Shown here piece after piece: positions 1-5,533 of a stretch of DNA of 8,748 nt. How positions within the stretch are numbered: the first letter of the stretch is position 1; every line of letters starts with the position of its first letter. The position numbers were made by a program, and so were the translations under genes. The stretch comes from Aquincola sp. (GTDB taxonomy: Bacteria; Pseudomonadota; Gammaproteobacteria; Burkholderiales; Burkholderiaceae_C): assembly GCA_029884035.1 (NCBI GenBank), contig JAOUIM010000132.1:1-8748 (forward strand), written 5' to 3'. The notes beneath the pieces were generated by a model. It searched no databases. It had not been told where the DNA came from and was given only the letters and a program-made list of their open reading frames with translations.

Positions 1-66
1 CGCCGGCCGCACGCTGTCATGTGTGGAACGCGGGATGGCGCTGGGTCGCGGCGGGCACACCGCGGG
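1..66 (-). other. Window edge downstream of the oxidoreductase; possible start of a further gene
   Basis: The stretch follows the stop codon of the minus-strand oxidoreductase. A minus-strand ATG lies at 20-18 and reads Met-Thr-Ala-Cys-Gly-Arg before the window ends. There is no Shine-Dalgarno-like sequence in front of it, and six codons are too few to call a gene. It may be the beginning of the next gene on the same strand or chance. I see no hairpin with a T tract here. Confidence 0.2.
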
Positions 67-1104
67 TCAGGCGCCGTGCTTGTCGGCCTCCGAGGTGAAG
101 CTGTCGGCGTAAAAGGCCTCTGCAGGCAGTCCGCATCGGCTCGTGAAGTCGCGCTGGGCAGACTCGACCATGACCGGCACGCCGCAGGCATAGACCTCAT
201 GGCCGGACATGTCGGGCAGGTCGGCCATCACCGCTTCGTGCACGAATCCAATGCGCCCGATCCAGGCGTCCTCGGGCTGCGCGTCCGACAGCACCGGCAC
301 ATAGCGCAGGTTCGGCAACGCCGCGGCAGCCTCTTGCGCCCAGTCGTGCAGGTACAGGTCGGCGCGGCGCCGAGCGCCCCAGTAAAGCACGGCCGGGCGC
401 TCGATTCCCTGGTCCTGGATGTGTTCGATGATGGCCTTGATCGGTGCGAAGCCGGTGCCCGATGCGAGCAGCACAATCGGCTTGTCGTTGTCCTCGCGCA
501 GGAAGAAGCTCCCCAGAGGCCCCTCCATGCGCAGGATCTCCTTGTCCTTCATCGCGCCGAACACGTGATCGGTGAACTTGCCGCCCGGCATGTGGCGCAG
601 GTGCAGTTCGATCATCGGCGGGTTGCCGAGCCGCTCGGGCGCGTTGGCCATCGAGTAGCTTCGCCGCGATCCGTCGCGCAGGATGAACTCGACGTACTGC
701 CCGGCCCGGTACTTGAATGCCACCGTCGCCGGCAACTGCAACTTCATCAGCATCACATCGGCCGCGGGTCTTTCCAGGCTCGCGACGCGGGCGGGCATCT
801 TCTGCACCGGGTAGTCGCCGGCGCCCGCAACCGTTCGCGCCTGGACCACGCAGTCGGTCTGGGGCGCCGCGCAGCAGGTGAGGATCCAGCCTGCCGCTTC
901 CTCCTCCCGCGTCAGCGTGCGTAGCTGGTGCGCGCCATGGGTCACGCGGCCCTCGAGCAGGCGGCTCTTGCACGAGCCGCACGCGCCGTCGCGGCAGCCG
1001 TATGGCAGGCCCACGCCGGCGCGGATGGCCGCCGCGAGGATGACCTCTCCGGGGCCGACGTCGAAGTTCACGCCAGCAGGCTGTACGGTGACCTTGAAGC
1101 TCAT
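67..1104 (-). CDS. 2Fe-2S ferredoxin / FAD / NAD(P)H oxidoreductase (CDP-6-deoxy-delta-3,4-glucoseen reductase-like)
   Basis: This 345-residue single-chain electron-transfer flavoprotein would move electrons from NAD(P)H through FAD to a [2Fe-2S] cluster and on to a partner enzyme. Residues 1-90 are a plant-type ferredoxin domain with the cluster ligands Cys37, Cys42, Cys45 and a later Cys77 or Cys78. Residues about 103-205 are the FAD-binding barrel with the RSYS motif (148-151) that holds the flavin. Residues about 208-345 are the NAD(P)-binding domain with ASGTGFAPIK (214-223) and CGVP (307-310). The order ferredoxin-FAD-NAD matches AscD/RfbI-type reductases and the reductases of aromatic-ring oxygenases. 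Databases usually name such Burkholderiales proteins CDP-6-deoxy-delta-3,4-glucoseen reductase, but no dehydratase partner or deoxysugar gene is visible, so the real acceptor is unknown. The start fits the usual family N-terminus (MSFKVTVQP). No Shine-Dalgarno sequence is visible. It diverges from the SDR gene across 30 bp. Confidence 0.9.
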   Translation of the reverse strand: MSFKVTVQPAGVNFDVGPGEVILAAAIRAGVGLPYGCRDGACGSCKSRLLEGRVTHGAHQLRTLTREEEAAGWILTCCAAPQTDCVVQARTVAGAGDYPVQKMPARVASLERPAADVMLMKLQLPATVAFKYRAGQYVEFILRDGSRRSYSMANAPERLGNPPMIELHLRHMPGGKFTDHVFGAMKDKEILRMEGPLGSFFLREDNDKPIVLLASGTGFAPIKAIIEHIQDQGIERPAVLYWGARRRADLYLHDWAQEAAAALPNLRYVPVLSDAQPEDAWIGRIGFVHEAVMADLPDMSGHEVYACGVPVMVESAQRDFTSRCGLPAEAFYADSFTSEADKHGA

Positions 1105-1134
1105 TCGGGTGGGGCGTCTCTACACTGCGAAACC
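1105..1134. promoter_or_regulatory. 30-bp divergent spacer with candidate -10 TACACT (1121-1126) for the plus-strand gene
   Basis: Only 30 bp separate two divergent start codons, so promoter elements must sit here or inside the genes. On the plus strand TACACT at 1121-1126 lies 8 nt before the ATG at 1135, which would place transcription initiation at or within two bases of that ATG. On the minus strand TGTAGA (complement of 1118-1123) is a weak -10-like hexamer for the oxidoreductase. The two candidates overlap by 3 bp, so the polymerases might compete. No good -35 is seen for either. Neither gene has a clear Shine-Dalgarno sequence. Confidence 0.3.
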
Positions 1135-2052
1135 ATGATTCTGCCTGTCGCACGCCAACGCCGGCCCACGCTGCTGATCGTGGGCTGCGGGGACGTGGGG
1201 CTTCGCGTCCTGCGGCTGCTTGGCGGCCGCGTGCGAGTGCTCGCGCTGACGTCGAGTCGAGACCGTGTGGGCGAACTTCGCGCGGCGGGCGCGCTGCCAT
1301 TGCTGGGCAACCTCGATGACGGCGGTACGCTCGGTCGCCTGGCGGCACTGGCCGACTGGGTGCTGCACTTGGCACCGCCTGCCAGCGATGGACACCACGA
1401 TGCGCGCACCCGCGCATTGCTGCAGGCGCTGTCACGCAGCCGCCGACCGCATCGTGTGGTCTACGCCAGCACGACCGGGGTGTATGGCGACGCGGGTGGG
1501 CAGCGGTTCGACGAAACGCGGCCGATCCGGCCTGCCACCGATCGGGCCTGGCGGCGCGCCGACGCCGAGGCGCTCGTACGCAGTCATGGCCGGATATTTG
1601 GCGTTGCGGCGTGCATCCTGCGTGTGCCCGGCATCTACGCGCTCGACCGGGTCGGTGGCGACCCGCGCGAGCGCGTGCGGCGCGGCGCGCCGGTGTTTGC
1701 GCCCGAAGACGACGTGTTCACGAACCACATCCACGCCGACGACCTCGCGCGTGCCTGCGTTGCGGCCCTGTTTCGCGCCGCCCCGCAGCGCGTCTATCAC
1801 GCCAGCGACGACAGCGAACTGAGGATGGGGGACCATTTCGACGCAGTCGCCGACGCGTTCGGGCTGCCGCGCGCGCCCCGCCTGTCTCGCGCCGCCCTGC
1901 GCGCGGCAGTGAGCGACATGCAATGGAGCTTCCTCTGCGAATCCCGCCGTCTCGACAACGGGCGCCTGCACCGCGAGCTGCGATTGCGCCTGCACTACCC
2001 GACGCCGGGCCACGCTTGGGCCGCCGCCACCCGACGCGAGGCACGACGATAG
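1135..2052 (+). CDS. Atypical SDR, NAD-dependent epimerase/dehydratase-like (YeeZ type)
   Basis: The 305-residue protein has an extended short-chain dehydrogenase Rossmann fold. The dinucleotide-binding glycine motif is GCGDVG (17-22) after a hydrophobic beta strand. The end of strand four and the active-site Ser/Thr region is YASTTGVYGD (110-119). A later NHIHADDLARA segment (197-207) matches the conserved C-terminal region of epimerase-like proteins. The classical YxxxK pair is not apparent: the corresponding helix reads RAWRRADAE (137-145), so catalysis by the standard mechanism is doubtful. This is common among atypical SDRs of the YeeZ kind, whose substrate is generally unknown. The open frame extends upstream to 928, but that part overlaps the divergent oxidoreductase gene. 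The ATG at 1135 gives the usual N-terminus just before the Rossmann fold. Its C-terminal end converges with the HtrA-like gene across 74 bp. Confidence 0.85.
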   Translation: MILPVARQRRPTLLIVGCGDVGLRVLRLLGGRVRVLALTSSRDRVGELRAAGALPLLGNLDDGGTLGRLAALADWVLHLAPPASDGHHDARTRALLQALSRSRRPHRVVYASTTGVYGDAGGQRFDETRPIRPATDRAWRRADAEALVRSHGRIFGVAACILRVPGIYALDRVGGDPRERVRRGAPVFAPEDDVFTNHIHADDLARACVAALFRAAPQRVYHASDDSELRMGDHFDAVADAFGLPRAPRLSRAALRAAVSDMQWSFLCESRRLDNGRLHRELRLRLHYPTPGHAWAAATRREARR

Positions 2053-2063
2053 CCGCCGAGGTT

Positions 2064-2078
2064 TGCGGCAACGCCGCA
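2064..2078. terminator. Short hairpin between convergent genes, possible weak terminator
   Basis: TGCGGC (2064-2069) and GCCGCA (2073-2078) form a perfect 6-bp inverted repeat around a 3-base loop. It sits 12 bp after the stop of the SDR gene and about 50 bp from the stop of the convergent HtrA-like gene. There is no T tract on either side in either direction, so it does not meet the usual definition of an intrinsic terminator. In such GC-rich sequence a 6-bp stem also occurs by chance. The rest of the 2053-2126 spacer shows nothing else I can name. Confidence 0.25.
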
Positions 2079-2126
2079 CGCTCCGCGCGACCCGCATAGC
2101 GTCCACGCACGGCGCGGACAGGCCGC

Positions 2127-3140
2127 TCAGACCCCGGTGGCCCGGCGCAGCTGGCGCTGGCGGTCCACGGTGCGCACGCTCAGGCTCTGGTGTGTGTCGT
2201 CGCGTTCGATCTCGAGTTGCACGTCGCGCTCGGCGTCGCCGCTCCACAGCCGCGTCCACAACGCATCGAGCGAGGACACGGCGGCACCATCGATACCCAC
2301 GATGCGGTCTCCGACACGCAGCCCTGCGGCATCAGCAGGGCTGTCGTCATTGACCCGGACGACATGCAACTTTCCACCCTGTTCGACGCAGTTGATGCCG
2401 AGCCAGGCTCGCTTGCTGGCGGACGTCGACCCGCCGCGGCGCAGCTCGGCAAGGATGGGTCGAAGCAGATCGGTGGGCACGAACATGTTGCCTGGCATGC
2501 GCGGGGCGTCGCGTCCCGGGGAACCACCCACGTCGGCCACGACCAGCGACCCGATTCCCACCAACTCGCCGTGCGGGTTGAACAGGCCGGCACCGCTGTG
2601 ATCGGTGCGCGGCGGCGCGGTGAACAGGGCGCCGTCGATCCGGTACTCCCAGTAGCCCGCGAAGGTGCGCCGCGAAACCAGGCGTGCCGCGCTCAACTCG
2701 CCGATCGGCGCGCCGCTGACGATCAGGAGGCTGTCGCCGGCCGCGACCGCCTCCGATTCGCCGAGGGGGGCAGGCTTGATGTTCAGCGGTGCCAGCGATT
2801 GCAAAAGGCCAAAGCCGGTGGCAATGTCGTACCCCGCGACGCGTGCCGGCAGGGACCGGCCGTCGTCGAGCTGCAACTGGATCTGGTCGGCCTCGAGCAC
2901 GAGGTAGCCGATCGTCAGCACGAGACCGGCCGGGTCGATCACGACGCCCGATCCCTGGCGGATGCGGCCCAGCGTGGCGTTGGAGCGGGCGTCGGGCACC
3001 GCCAGGGCCTGCACCCCCACGACGGCGTTGACCGCACGCTCGAGCGCGCGCGATTGCTCGGACAGTTCGCTGGCCGCCGACGCGGGGTGTGCCAGCCCGA
3101 GCAGCAGCGCCAGGACGAAGGACTTGGCCGGGTACCACAT
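2127..3140 (-). CDS. Exported HtrA-like (S1C) protein with PDZ domain, catalytic His and Asp replaced
   Basis: This 337-residue protein starts at the ATG at 3140, where GGAGGT stands 7 nt upstream. A longer reading frame from a TTG at 3176 is less likely. Residues 1-22 form a Sec signal peptide (basic residue near the start, hydrophobic FVLALLLGLA, then ASA as cleavage site), so the product should be periplasmic. Residues about 60-225 resemble the trypsin-like domain of DegP/DegQ/DegS proteases. A PDZ domain follows (about 244-310) with RAWLGIN and AAGLRVGDRIVGIDG. In active relatives the segment VLTNAHVV carries the catalytic His, but here it reads VLTIGYLV with Tyr79. The catalytic Asp position of DLAVL reads GFGLL, with Gly109. 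The serine motif GNSGG is DHSGAG, and Ser182 is kept. The protein is therefore probably not a normal serine protease but may bind unfolded or C-terminal peptides through its PDZ domain. It is intact, with no frameshift, and lies 70 bp after the rhomboid gene on the same strand. Confidence 0.85.
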   Translation of the reverse strand: MWYPAKSFVLALLLGLAHPASAASELSEQSRALERAVNAVVGVQALAVPDARSNATLGRIRQGSGVVIDPAGLVLTIGYLVLEADQIQLQLDDGRSLPARVAGYDIATGFGLLQSLAPLNIKPAPLGESEAVAAGDSLLIVSGAPIGELSAARLVSRRTFAGYWEYRIDGALFTAPPRTDHSGAGLFNPHGELVGIGSLVVADVGGSPGRDAPRMPGNMFVPTDLLRPILAELRRGGSTSASKRAWLGINCVEQGGKLHVVRVNDDSPADAAGLRVGDRIVGIDGAAVSSLDALWTRLWSGDAERDVQLEIERDDTHQSLSVRTVDRQRQLRRATGV

Positions 3141-3147
3141 CGCACGC

Positions 3148-3153
3148 ACCTCC
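3148..3153 (-). promoter_or_regulatory. Shine-Dalgarno sequence GGAGGT deciding the HtrA-like start
   Basis: On the minus strand GGAGGT is followed by seven bases and then ATG at 3140. It is the clearest ribosome-binding site in the window and decides between the ATG at 3140 and the upstream TTG at 3176. The ATG also gives a normal-length signal peptide. The strong site suggests that this gene is translated on its own even if transcribed together with the rhomboid gene. Confidence 0.75.
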
Positions 3154-3181
3154 GGTGTGCGCACAGGATGCGCCAAGCGCG

Positions 3182-3199
3182 CGCCGGCCGCAACCGGCG
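3182..3199. other. 6-bp inverted repeat between rhomboid and HtrA-like genes
   Basis: CGCCGG (3182-3187) and CCGGCG (3194-3199) can pair around a 6-base loop, 11 bp past the rhomboid stop codon. No T tract follows on the minus strand, so read-through into the HtrA-like gene is plausible. It could be an attenuating or mRNA-end-protecting stem, or chance in GC-rich DNA. Confidence 0.25.
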
Positions 3200-3210
3200 G
3201 TCGAGGTTCT

Positions 3211-3903
3211 TCAGCGACGGCGGCCGCCGAACGGAGGCTGGCCGCGCCAGTAGCGCAGCGTCAGCAAGCCACCGAGCATGCCGCCCAGGTGGGCGAAATG
3301 GGCGATTCCGCTGCGCCCCGCCACGCCCAGAGACAGCTCGATCACACCGAACGCCACCACCATGCCGATCGCGGGCATCGGGATCGGGCGGATCGGCAGC
3401 GCGGAGCGATTCGTCAACATGATGATGAACAGCACCATGCCCGCCACGTTGAAGATCGTCGATGGGATCATGAGGAGCACCATCGGCAGGAATCCGAGCA
3501 GGTCGAACTGCCGGCGCGGGAAAACGAATGCATAGGCGAGCAGCAGGCCGTACAGCGCGCCCGACGCGCCCACGGTGTACGCGATGGAGCCGAGCAGGCC
3601 GGTCACGAGCAACTGGGTCAGCCCGGCCGTCACCAGGCTCACGAGCAGGAATACCAGGTATCGGTTCCGGCCCCAGAGTCGCTCCAACTCCGAGCCGAAC
3701 ATCCACAGGCCGAGCATGTTGAACAGCAGGTGTGCCAGATTGCCATGCAGGAGCCCGTAGGTCACCAGCTGCCAGGGCATGAAGGCACCGCTCGTCAGGG
3801 GCCACAGGGCGAACGCCGGGACGAGCGGGACGAGCTGATCGAGGAAGAACGCCGCGACACAGGCAAGGATCAACCCGAGGGTGACTGGGGGTAGAGGCGG
3901 CAT
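3211..3903 (-). CDS. Rhomboid family intramembrane serine protease
   Basis: The 230-residue inner-membrane protein has several hydrophobic segments (about 8-30, 45-70, 82-104, 110-129, 135-163, 178-196 and 200-217). Rhomboids cleave transmembrane segments within the bilayer with a Ser-His dyad. The serine is Ser114 in GASGALYG, and the histidine is most likely His205 in AHFAHLGGMLGG. The oxyanion-side motif HGNLAHLLFNM supplies His53, His58 and Asn62, equivalent to the His and Asn residues in GlpG. All key residues are present, so it should be active. The stretch from Ser114 to His205 is about 90 residues. It contains an extra hydrophobic region near 135-163 that simple six-helix rhomboids lack, as far as I recall. 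The ATG at 3903 fits the family start (MPPLPPVTLG). No Shine-Dalgarno sequence is visible, and the start lies only 13 nt after the tRNA-Leu gene, which suggests a shared transcript. The substrate is unknown. Confidence 0.93.
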   Translation of the reverse strand: MPPLPPVTLGLILACVAAFFLDQLVPLVPAFALWPLTSGAFMPWQLVTYGLLHGNLAHLLFNMLGLWMFGSELERLWGRNRYLVFLLVSLVTAGLTQLLVTGLLGSIAYTVGASGALYGLLLAYAFVFPRRQFDLLGFLPMVLLMIPSTIFNVAGMVLFIIMLTNRSALPIRPIPMPAIGMVVAFGVIELSLGVAGRSGIAHFAHLGGMLGGLLTLRYWRGQPPFGGRRR

Positions 3904-3916
3904 CGTCGGGAGTGGC

Positions 3917-4002
3917 TGGTGCCCCGGGCCGGACTCGAACCGGCACGCTGATTAGGCGGTGGATTTTGAGTCCACTGCGTCTACCGATTCCGCCACCGGG
4001 GC
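3917..4002 (-). tRNA. tRNA-Leu, anticodon CAA, with encoded CCA
   Basis: The minus strand folds as a class II tRNA of 86 nt including CCA. The acceptor stem is GCCCCGG with CCGGGGC, followed by discriminator A and a genomically encoded CCA (3917-3919). The anticodon arm is GTGGA / loop CTCAAAA / TCCAC. This gives anticodon CAA at 3966-3968, which reads UUG leucine codons. A 14-nt extra arm with a CGC/GCG stem identifies the long variable arm of leucine tRNAs. The T arm is GCCGG / TTCGAGT / CCGGC. UUG is a rare leucine codon in GC-rich genomes, but this tRNA species is normally kept. The rhomboid start codon lies 13 nt beyond its 3' end on the same strand. Confidence 0.97.
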
Positions 4003-4036
4003 TATGGGCGCGGCGCGCGACGCGCGACGGGCGCGG

Positions 4037-4045
4037 ATTATCACA
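4037..4045 (-). promoter_or_regulatory. Extended -10 promoter for tRNA-Leu with GC-rich discriminator
   Basis: On the minus strand TGTGATAAT (4045-4037) matches the extended -10 pattern TGnTATAAT with two mismatches. Transcription would start near 4030 and give a 5' leader of about 28 nt before the mature tRNA end at 4002, to be removed by RNase P. The bases following the -10 are almost all G or C (CCGCGCCCG), the discriminator type known from stringently controlled stable-RNA promoters. No convincing -35 is seen 16-18 bp upstream. Confidence 0.5.
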
Positions 4046-4071
4046 CGCGCTCGGCGCAGCGCGGCCCACGC

Positions 4072-4080
4072 TGCGACAAT
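4072..4080 (+). promoter_or_regulatory. Extended -10 candidate for cysM, placed for a leaderless transcript
   Basis: TGCGACAAT (4072-4080) resembles an extended -10, with GACAAT as the hexamer. Six bases follow and then the cysM ATG at 4087, so the usual spacing to the start site puts +1 exactly on the A of the ATG. No -35 consensus and no Shine-Dalgarno sequence are visible. The 84-bp spacer 4003-4086 thus seems to hold two divergent promoters, this one and that of tRNA-Leu. Confidence 0.4.
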
Positions 4081-4086
4081 TGCGCC

Positions 4087-4992
4087 ATGCCCAGCTACAG
4101 GACCCTCGAGGACGTCATCGGCGGCACACCGATTGTCAGGCTGCAGCGCGTGCCGGGGGCCGATAACCATCGTCGCGGCAACGTGTTCCTCGGCAAGCTC
4201 GAGGGCAACAACCCGGCCGGCTCGGTGAAGGACCGCCCGGCGATCAGCATGATCGCGCGAGCCGAAGAGCGAGGCGATATCGCTCCCGGCGACGTGCTGA
4301 TCGAGGCCACGTCGGGCAATACGGGCATTGCGCTTGCGATGGCCGCGGCGATCCGCGGCTACCACATGGTCCTGATCATGCCGGAGGACCTGTCGATCGA
4401 GCGTGCGCAGACGATGAAGGCCTTCGGCGCGGAACTGGTGCTTACGCCCAAGTCGGGCGGGATGGAGTACGCGCGCGACCTGGCGCTGCAGATGCAAGCC
4501 GACGGCAAGGGCCGGGTGCTCGACCAGTTCGCCAACGCCGACAACCCGCGCGTGCACTACGAGACGACCGGACCGGAGATCTGGCGCGACACCGACGGCA
4601 CGATCACCCACTTCGTGAGTGCCATGGGCACGACCGGCACGATCACGGGCGTGTCGCGATTCCTGAAGGAGAACAACCCTGCCGTGCGGATCGTCGGCGC
4701 GCAGCCGGCCGATGGTTCGCGCATTCCGGGAATCCGCAGATGGCCAGAGGCCTACCTGCCCAAGATCTACGACGCCACGCATGTCGACGAGATCGTGCTC
4801 GTGAGTCAGGCCGAGGCCGAGGACATGGCCCGGCGGCTCGCGAGGGAGGAGGGTCTGTTCGCGGGCATCTCGGCCGCCGGGGCGTGCTGCGTCGCCCTGA
4901 AGGTTGCCGAGCGCCTGGAAAACGCGACGATAGTGTTCATCGTCTGCGACCGTGGCGACCGTTACCTATCGACGGGCGTGTTCCCGGCGTGA
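4087..4992 (+). CDS. cysM: Cysteine synthase B (O-acetylserine sulfhydrylase, CysM type)
   Basis: This 301-residue cytoplasmic PLP enzyme makes cysteine from O-acetyl-L-serine and sulfide. CysM-type enzymes also accept thiosulfate, giving S-sulfocysteine. The PLP Schiff-base lysine is Lys48 in NPAGSVKDRPA. The substrate-binding loop is TSGNTG (75-80), and the phosphate of PLP is held by GTTGT (181-185). The segment GSRIPGIRRWPEAYLPKI (210-227) is characteristic of CysM rather than CysK, as is the compact length of about 300. The C-terminal RGDRYLSTGVF is also a family hallmark. The stop codon overlaps the GTG start of the Nudix gene by 4 bp, so the two are probably translationally coupled. 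The nearby tusA gene adds a second sulfur-metabolism function. There is no visible Shine-Dalgarno sequence, and the mRNA may be leaderless. Confidence 0.95.
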   Translation: MPSYRTLEDVIGGTPIVRLQRVPGADNHRRGNVFLGKLEGNNPAGSVKDRPAISMIARAEERGDIAPGDVLIEATSGNTGIALAMAAAIRGYHMVLIMPEDLSIERAQTMKAFGAELVLTPKSGGMEYARDLALQMQADGKGRVLDQFANADNPRVHYETTGPEIWRDTDGTITHFVSAMGTTGTITGVSRFLKENNPAVRIVGAQPADGSRIPGIRRWPEAYLPKIYDATHVDEIVLVSQAEAEDMARRLAREEGLFAGISAAGACCVALKVAERLENATIVFIVCDRGDRYLSTGVFPA

Positions 4993-5522
4993 GCTTCCGT
5001 TTCTGCCCGCAGTGCGCGACGGCCTTGCAGCCCGTCGAACTCATCGAAGACGGGGGTCCGAAGACTCGGATGCGCTGCACGGCGTGCGACTTCACCCACT
5101 GGAACAACCCAACGCCGGTGCTGGCGGCCGTGATCGAATGCGAGGACCGCGACGGGTGCGTGCTGCTGGCTCGCAACGTGGCGTGGCCGGGCCGCATGTT
5201 CGCGCTCATCACGGGATTCATGGAAGCCGGCGAGTCGCCCGAGGCCGGGATACGCCGCGAGGTGGCCGAAGAAACGAACCTCGAAGTCGGGGCCGTCTCC
5301 CTGATTGGCGTGTACGACTTCCAGCGCATGAACCAGGTGATCATTGCCTACCACGTGTGCGCGCGCGGTGAGATCCGCCTGTCGCCGGAACTGGCGGAAT
5401 ACAGGCTGTTCGCGCCGGCCGACGTGAAGTGCTGGCCCGCGGGTACCGGCTACGCCCTGGCGGATTGGCTGCGCGCGCGCGGGCATCAACCCCAATTCAT
5501 CGACCCGCAGACGCGCGCCTAG
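4989..5522 (+). CDS. Nudix hydrolase with N-terminal zinc ribbon
   Basis: The 177-residue cytoplasmic protein starts with GTG at 4989, inside the cysM stop (GTGA overlap). Earlier in-frame starts lie inside cysM. Residues 1-38 form a zinc ribbon with CPQC (Cys6, Cys9) and CTAC (Cys30, Cys33). The Nudix box G-x5-E-x7-REUxEExGU spans 76-98: Gly76, Glu82, Arg90, Glu91, Glu94 and Glu95 are present, while the late Gly is Asn97. The family hydrolyses nucleoside diphosphates linked to another group, using Mg2+ bound by the box glutamates. The ribbon recalls NADH pyrophosphatase NudC, but the NudC motif SQPWPFPxS after the box is absent; the region reads YDFQRMNQVIIAYH. An ADP-ribose or other pyrophosphate substrate is possible, and the specificity is unknown. 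The 4-bp overlap with cysM and the close tusA suggest one transcription unit. Confidence 0.88.
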   Translation: MSFRFCPQCATALQPVELIEDGGPKTRMRCTACDFTHWNNPTPVLAAVIECEDRDGCVLLARNVAWPGRMFALITGFMEAGESPEAGIRREVAEETNLEVGAVSLIGVYDFQRMNQVIIAYHVCARGEIRLSPELAEYRLFAPADVKCWPAGTGYALADWLRARGHQPQFIDPQTRA

Positions 5523-5525
5523 AAT
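5520..5525 (+). promoter_or_regulatory. -10-like TAGAAT overlapping the Nudix stop codon, upstream of tusA
   Basis: TAGAAT (5520-5525) contains the TAG stop of the Nudix gene and lies 8 nt before the tusA ATG at 5534. It would start transcription at or within two bases of that ATG. A poor -35 candidate (TTCATC, 5496-5501) is 18 bp upstream. tusA could therefore have its own promoter in addition to read-through from cysM. Confidence 0.35.
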
Positions 5526-5533
5526 GGCGGGTC

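Noticed and set aside
928..1134. Upstream extension of the SDR reading frame
   Set aside because: It lies over the N-terminal part of the well-supported divergent ferredoxin domain, and the Rossmann fold begins only after the ATG at 1135.
197..1435. Minus-strand open frame of about 412 codons
   Set aside because: It is a frame-shifted shadow of the oxidoreductase gene and runs into the divergent SDR gene. It is Arg/Pro/Ala-rich without recognisable motifs.
3141..3176. Alternative TTG start for the HtrA-like protein
   Set aside because: The ATG at 3140 has GGAGGT at proper spacing and gives a normal signal peptide. The TTG adds 12 residues before it without support.
2190..3422. Long plus-strand open frame of about 410 codons opposite the HtrA-like and rhomboid genes
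   Set aside because: It is antisense to two well-supported genes, rich in Arg, Gly, Gln and His, and resembles no family. Such frames are expected in GC-rich DNA.
2939..4069. Minus-strand open frame of about 376 codons across the tRNA and rhomboid genes
   Set aside because: It passes through the tRNA-Leu gene and a shifted frame of the rhomboid gene, so it cannot be a real coding region together with them.
3952..4782. Minus-strand open frame opposite cysM
   Set aside because: It is antisense to cysM, starts in the middle of that gene and runs into the tRNA. No family resemblance.
4740..4988. Upstream extension of the Nudix reading frame inside cysM
   Set aside because: The residues are Arg/Gly-rich with no domain. 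The zinc ribbon begins directly after the GTG at 4989, so that start is preferred.
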